64,000 nt of DNA from Hymenopus coronatus (Eukaryota; Arthropoda; Insecta; Mantodea; Hymenopodidae), in NCBI GenBank assembly GCA_030762935.1, contig CM060896.1, forward strand, positions 16,855,527-16,919,526, in the 5' to 3' direction. Positions 60,150 to 64,000 of this stretch are shown one piece after another. Below the pieces are notes generated by a model. That model did not search any database. It was not told where the DNA came from and saw nothing but the letters and a program-made list of their open reading frames with translations. How positions within the stretch are numbered: the stretch's first letter is position 1; each line of letters starts with the position of its first letter. The translations under genes were made by a program, and so were the position numbers.

Positions 60150-62060
60150 TTTATTCATACTTTTTAATACATTTATTTACAAATAATAACTCTGACAATG
60201 AATTTTCAGAGGTGTCAGTTTTGCATAATTTTCAATTACATGTCTGGTTCCAAAGCCTACCCATACACTTGCATTTTTAGAATATTCATGTTTATTATAT
60301 TTACTTTGTTACATTATTACCAGTATTTTTTGATTGAATGAAATCTTCCTCTGTATAGAAGGTGTGAGTAATAAGGTATCTTTTTAATTCTGATCTAAAC
60401 TTGTTTTTGTTCATTTGCAATTATTTTATAGAAGAGGGAAGTGAATTAAACAAAACTATTCCTTTGTAGTAAACCCCTTTTTGGAATAACTGCAAATTAT
60501 TTGTTGGTCTATTTAAGTCTTGCCTATTGTTTGGTCTCTTTGTTATGAATATCTGTATTTTATGTAAGCTCTTCTGGGTTATTTATTACAAATGTCAATA
60601 TGGCTAGAATATATTCACAGGCTAGTGGTAAAATTCCAAACATTTTGAAGAGTAGCTTGCCGTGAGTTGATCGTCTTTCCCCTGCCATTATTCTTATTAC
60701 CTTTTTTTGCATAATGAATACTTTTTAGCATTTACTGAATTTCCCCAAAATATTATTCCATAGGTCATCAGTGAATGAAAATATGCATAATAAGCTGTTT
60801 TCAGTGTGCTCTTATTTATAAGCTGAATTAAAGAGCGAATTGCAAAACATGCAGAGCTCAGTTTGGGTAAGATATAATCAATATGGTGTTTCCAATTCAT
60901 GTTACGATCAATCATACGACCTAGGAATTTTGTATTACAGGCTTCTGTAATCTTATTATTTTCATATTCTATCCTTAGGTCTGCCATGTTTTTATGCTTT
61001 GTGCAAAAATTAATGTAGTTAGTTTTTTTTAAAGTTTATGTGGATTTTATTACTTTCAAACCAATCATTTAGTGTTTTGAAAATTTTATTAGATGAATTT
61101 GGGAACTGACTTACATTGTGTTCTTTAATTAAATACTTGTGTCATCTGCAAAAAGAACTGGATAGGCGTTGCTATGTATTATTGCAGGTAGATCATTTAT
61201 ATAAACTAAAAATAATAAGGGACCTAGAATAGATCCTTGTGGGACACCATGCTTTATTTCACACCATTCAGAATATACATTGCTGTTATTTGAAGAATTT
61301 TTTATAACCTTTTGCATTCTTTCTGATAAGTAAAATGTAATCCATTGATACCATTTGCCCCTAATTCCATAGTGTAATAATTTTGATAGAAGTATTTCAT
61401 GATTAACGCAGTCAAATGCCTTTGATAGATCACAAAATATTCCTAGTGTGTTTAGTTTGCCATCCAATGACTTGAGAACTTCATTTGTTAAATTGAAGAT
61501 GGCATCACTAGTTAATATGCTCATCCTGAATCCAAACTCCTCTTTTGCTAAAATATTATATTTATCTAGGTGATGTATTCTTTTAAACTTAATTTTTTCA
61601 AAGATTTTCGAAAAAGCTGTAAATAAAGATACTGGTCTATAGTTTGACATTTCTGAGATTTGCCCTTTCTTGTATAATGGCTTAACGACTGAATATTTTA
61701 ATCTGTCTGGAAATGTTCCTGTTAACATGGATATGTTACATATATGACTTAAAGATTTGCAAATAATGTCAGCACATATCTTCAGTGTTTTCATGCTTAT
61801 TTTATCATACCCTGATGAATTCTTGCTTTTCAGGGATTGTATTACTTTTTTTATTTTGGTTGCACTTGTGGGCACTATCTCTAAGGATGTAAAATTTTCC
61901 ATACAGAATTCCTGAAGGTACGAATTTGGATCTCTCTTAGGCTGTTTCTTTGTCAGTAAATTTTCTGCCACCTAACTGAAATATTTATTAAATACATTTG
62001 CTATCTGCTGGGGATCATTTATGGTCACTTGGTTTGCTTTAATTTCTTTTATATTATTTT
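60150..62060 (-). mobile_element. CR1/Jockey-type LINE, 5' truncated (LINE-zeta)
   Basis: Minus-strand LINE whose RT begins near 61971 and whose C-terminus ends near 60350. Upstream (62060-61975) lies a decayed linker and no endonuclease is visible, so it is 5' truncated. The 3' region includes ATGACATGATCTACATCCT-type sequence near 60130-60150; the tail is not clearly defined. It is another independent member of the RNase-H-less LINE group here. Confidence 0.75.
60340..61971 (-). pseudogene. LINE-zeta reverse transcriptase
   Basis: 61971-61129: IQSLKSKNSSGYDKISMKTL, YSVVKPLYKKGQISEMSNYR, PVSLFTAFSKIFEKI, EEFGFRMSILTSDAI, GIFCDLSKAFDCVNHEILL (motif A), HGVPQGSILGPLLFLVYIND (motif B), PVLFADDTSI (motif C). 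After a frame change: ACNTKFLGRMIDRNMNWKHH, YFHSLMTYGIIFWGNS (60987-60697), then NKFRSELKRYLITHTFYTEE near 60380. The first piece is open for 280 codons; several later stops and shifts inactivate it. Confidence 0.82.
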
Positions 62061-62241
62061 TCAAGTGATATTAATAGTTGCTTTAAATTGTTACTTTAGC
62101 TTTTTTCAATAATTTTGTAGTTTCATTTCAATGTAACTACTCATCACTCTCATTACTGCTATTACAACTATTCCTCAATACTTAAAATATTCAATTCACT
62201 GTATAATCTTTAGTAGAACATTCTTTCATACACATTTAAAT

Positions 62242-62532
62242 TATAAACTGATTAAAATTAAATAACTCAGAAGTTTGAGACAAGTGAAGTTTTAATCAAT
62301 GTGATGTTGAAAATGAGTCGGAATAGTAACACTCACCTCACTTATATGTAATTGTTCAAAACATATGTTTCAAGGGCAATTGCCCTCTTCTTCAGTTGAA
62401 GTCCGACTGCAGTCCGACTTCAACTGAAGAAGAGGGCAATTGCCCTTGAAACATATGTTTTGAACAATTACATATAAGTGAGGTGAGTGTTACTATTCCG
62501 ACTCATTTTCAACATCACATATAAACTGATTG
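62242..62532. mobile_element. PLE-derived 222-bp near-perfect palindrome with 12-bp TSD
   Basis: The palindrome occupies 62299-62520 with a single mismatched symmetric position near its centre (CTGCAG at 62407-62412). TATAAACTGATT occurs at 62242-62253 and 62520-62531 as target duplication, and 45 bp (62254-62298) on the left are not mirrored. The layout equals 15581-15820 and 24988-25845. Each arm carries CTGAAGA then a GGGCAATTGCCC hairpin then GAAAC (62424-62452 on the + strand), resembling a hammerhead ribozyme core. The arms therefore look like PLE 3' ends. Confidence 0.72.
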
Positions 62533-63281
62533 CTACTAACATGTGAATTACTGTTACTTCCTTCTGTAATGACAAACCAAGCATGATTACCTCTTAGTTT
62601 TAATTAAATTATAGTCGAGTATACACACATGTGCTTAACAAAAACTTACTTATGCAGAACTATTGTTGTCTACTGCTTTCGAAAGCACTAATTTCTAGCT
62701 TCACACCACTTCCAGTAATTAAAATTATGGTTACCTCTGTCACATAAATTTTATAATACAAAAGTATGTAAAACATAAGAGGCCAGTTCAATGGGTATTC
62801 ATGTTTCAATATATGTTCAATTCAATTCAGTTCATCCTTTCAATCATATAACTCTTAATTTCTGAAAATAAATTTACAATTTGTATATGTTAGTTACACC
62901 GCTTGGCAATACTTCAATATGTGATCTGATTTGATACTTCTGTAATTCTGCCATTAGAGTTGTATTTTAGTTACTTTTAGGGCCCTAAGCTGCCAAGAGG
63001 GATTTTTTTTTGGTAAATAGAGGAGTGGAGCAGCTGCAGCTGAAGGCTGCAATTGCAGAGTAACAACAGGATGTAACTGAGGAATCTGTGAAGCTAACCC
63101 TCAATGATCCGAAGAAGAGGTTGAAACTTTGGCTATATATATAATGTAATGGTATATTTTTACCAAAAAATCAATATAAAACTTCTAATAATGATTAACC
63201 AAAAGAATACAATACTTCCTTGTAGGACTGTGAATTTATTTATATAGAACTAGTGAAATGGAACATATAAACAGAATTTAA
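62533..63281 (+). other. Mostly unassigned sequence
   Basis: No gene recognised. A short segment at 63098-63122, CCGAAGAAGAGGTTGAAACT, resembles the CTGAAGA...GAAAC boxes of the PLE palindromes and may be a decayed PLE end. Confidence 0.4.
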
Positions 63282-63495
63282 GAAGACTTTAGGGATACAA
63301 AATTCAGAAAACCAAAATCAGCATTAGTGACACATTTGTGGGCAAAATGACATGAAATTGTCAACTCTGCGGCACTAATTAAACATGCACAAAAATCTGA
63401 TGAACTAGATATTTGGGAAAATAAACCAAGATCAACAAATTTTTGAGATCTCAATGGGCCACATTCTATCACCAAATCCTTATAACCACTAACAG
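63282..63495 (+). pseudogene. PLE endonuclease C-terminal relic
   Basis: One + strand frame with two stops reads DTKFRKPKSALVTHLWAK, then HEIVNSAALIKHAQKSDELD, IWENKPRSTNF and NGPHSITKSL. This parallels the PLE segments at 25425-25620 (SAVAWHFWKEKHTINRSS, ELKVWENIYIWKNKN) and 26140-26290 (AVVELFWKFNHEI, VWEKIFILKYKN). It is the region after the GIY-YIG motif. The rest of the element is not recognisable. Confidence 0.55.
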
Positions 63496-63621
63496 AGGAA
63501 CAACTGGTAAGCCGTGATCATCAAGATCAGGTTGATCAGTAGTAGATGAATTATAAATTAGTAAAGCTAGACTATCAAATATTCAGTTTGAAGTATTTAA
63601 TTTGCTAATAGTTTATTACAA

Positions 63622-64000
63622 GGGGCATACTGAAAGTCATGAGCAACCCATTGTAAAACTTTAAATTTCAACAATGTAATGAAACGAATTGCAGGATTGT
63701 AATCTACAGACTTTAAGCCACATGTTGACATATTGTGATGTCATTAGCTTCTATCACATGACCACAGACGGTGTTTGAAAAATGGCTGACATTGATGTTT
63801 CGTTTCGACAGCATGCTGTCATTGAATTCCTTGTGAAAGAAGGAAAATCTGCTCCTGAAATTCATCTCAGACTTCAATGTGCGTATGGAGGTGTCTGCAT
63901 GGGTGCCAGCAGTGTTAGAAGATGGGTGAAACATTTCAAAGATGGAAACACAAGTCTGCAAAATGCGCCTCGTAGCAGGCGTCCTCGAACTGCCTCTACA
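63622..64000 (+). mobile_element. Mariner copy 2, cut by the window end
   Basis: Begins with the inverted repeat GGGCATACTGAAAGTCATGA and a leader that matches that of the mariner at 14131-15421 (reverse strand) almost base for base. Only the first 379 bp are in the window. Confidence 0.92.
63782..64000 (+). CDS. Mariner transposase, N-terminal part (truncated by window)
   Basis: Starts at ATG 63782 (MADIDVSFRQHAVIEFLVKE), the position equivalent to 15262 in the complete copy. It is open to the window end (73 codons) through GGVCMGASSVRRWVKHFKDG and PRSRRPRTAST. It differs from the complete copy at few residues (for example D for Y/E near the start). It covers the helix-turn-helix DNA-binding region only; catalytic motifs lie beyond the window. 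Confidence 0.88.
   Translation, partial: MADIDVSFRQHAVIEFLVKEGKSAPEIHLRLQCAYGGVCMGASSVRRWVKHFKDGNTSLQNAPRSRRPRTAST

Overview
The window is eukaryotic, AT-rich and dominated by transposable elements. Spliced exons, a 37-kb intron, mariner, Helitron, Penelope-like (PLE), CR1/Jockey/I-type LINE and several tRNA-derived SINE families point to an arthropod genome, most likely an insect with a large genome; I cannot name the species. There is no bacterial gene organisation, CRISPR array or operon.

The only host gene I can support well is on the + strand: the last three coding exons (1216-1521, 38642-38901, 39081-39387) of a leucine-rich-repeat protein of the F-box/LRR (FBXL/AMN1-like) type. Splice phases and reading frames agree across all three. 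The first intron in the window is 37,120 bp and is almost entirely transposons. A second, weaker host candidate is an exon pair at 54823-55120 and 59434-59471, which ends in a stop and a poly(A) signal but carries one in-frame TGA.

Regions: 73-834 is a MITE with an 8-bp target duplication (TSD). 2040-15820 holds an IS630/mariner-like relic, a tRNA SINE, a hAT/ZMYM1-like relic, an ORF1-only LINE, a Helitron fragment, an I-type LINE relic, a near-intact mariner and a PLE palindrome. 15890-37440 is one old minus-strand LINE ('LINE-alpha') split by SINE-A, SINE-B, a head-to-head PLE pair (itself hosting a full-length CR1 LINE, a hairpin-ended repeat and a second PLE inverted pair), a Helitron (itself hosting a hairpin-ended repeat), and an I-type LINE. 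After the gene's last exon, 42190-48632 is a GC-rich block of two Jockey-type LINEs around an LTR-like fragment. 48633-53430 is another LINE interrupted by the second MITE copy, a hairpin-ended repeat and a SINE. 53975-64000 holds mariner relics, further LINEs, a 222-bp PLE palindrome and the 5' end of a second mariner.

Three observations deserve most attention. (1) A high-density repeat of about 830-910 bp (seven copies plus one fragment) has DINE-1/Helentron-like architecture: subterminal inverted repeats that co-vary within copies, an internal GT microsatellite and a terminal palindrome, always in A/T runs. (2) Four PLE insertions share one layout: two 5'-truncated copies head to head, a one-sided extension of 33-45 bp, and a 10-15 bp TSD. 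(3) Two of those palindromes carry hammerhead-ribozyme-like core boxes. Boundaries were read by eye from internal repeats, reading frames and TSDs; no alignment or database search was run.
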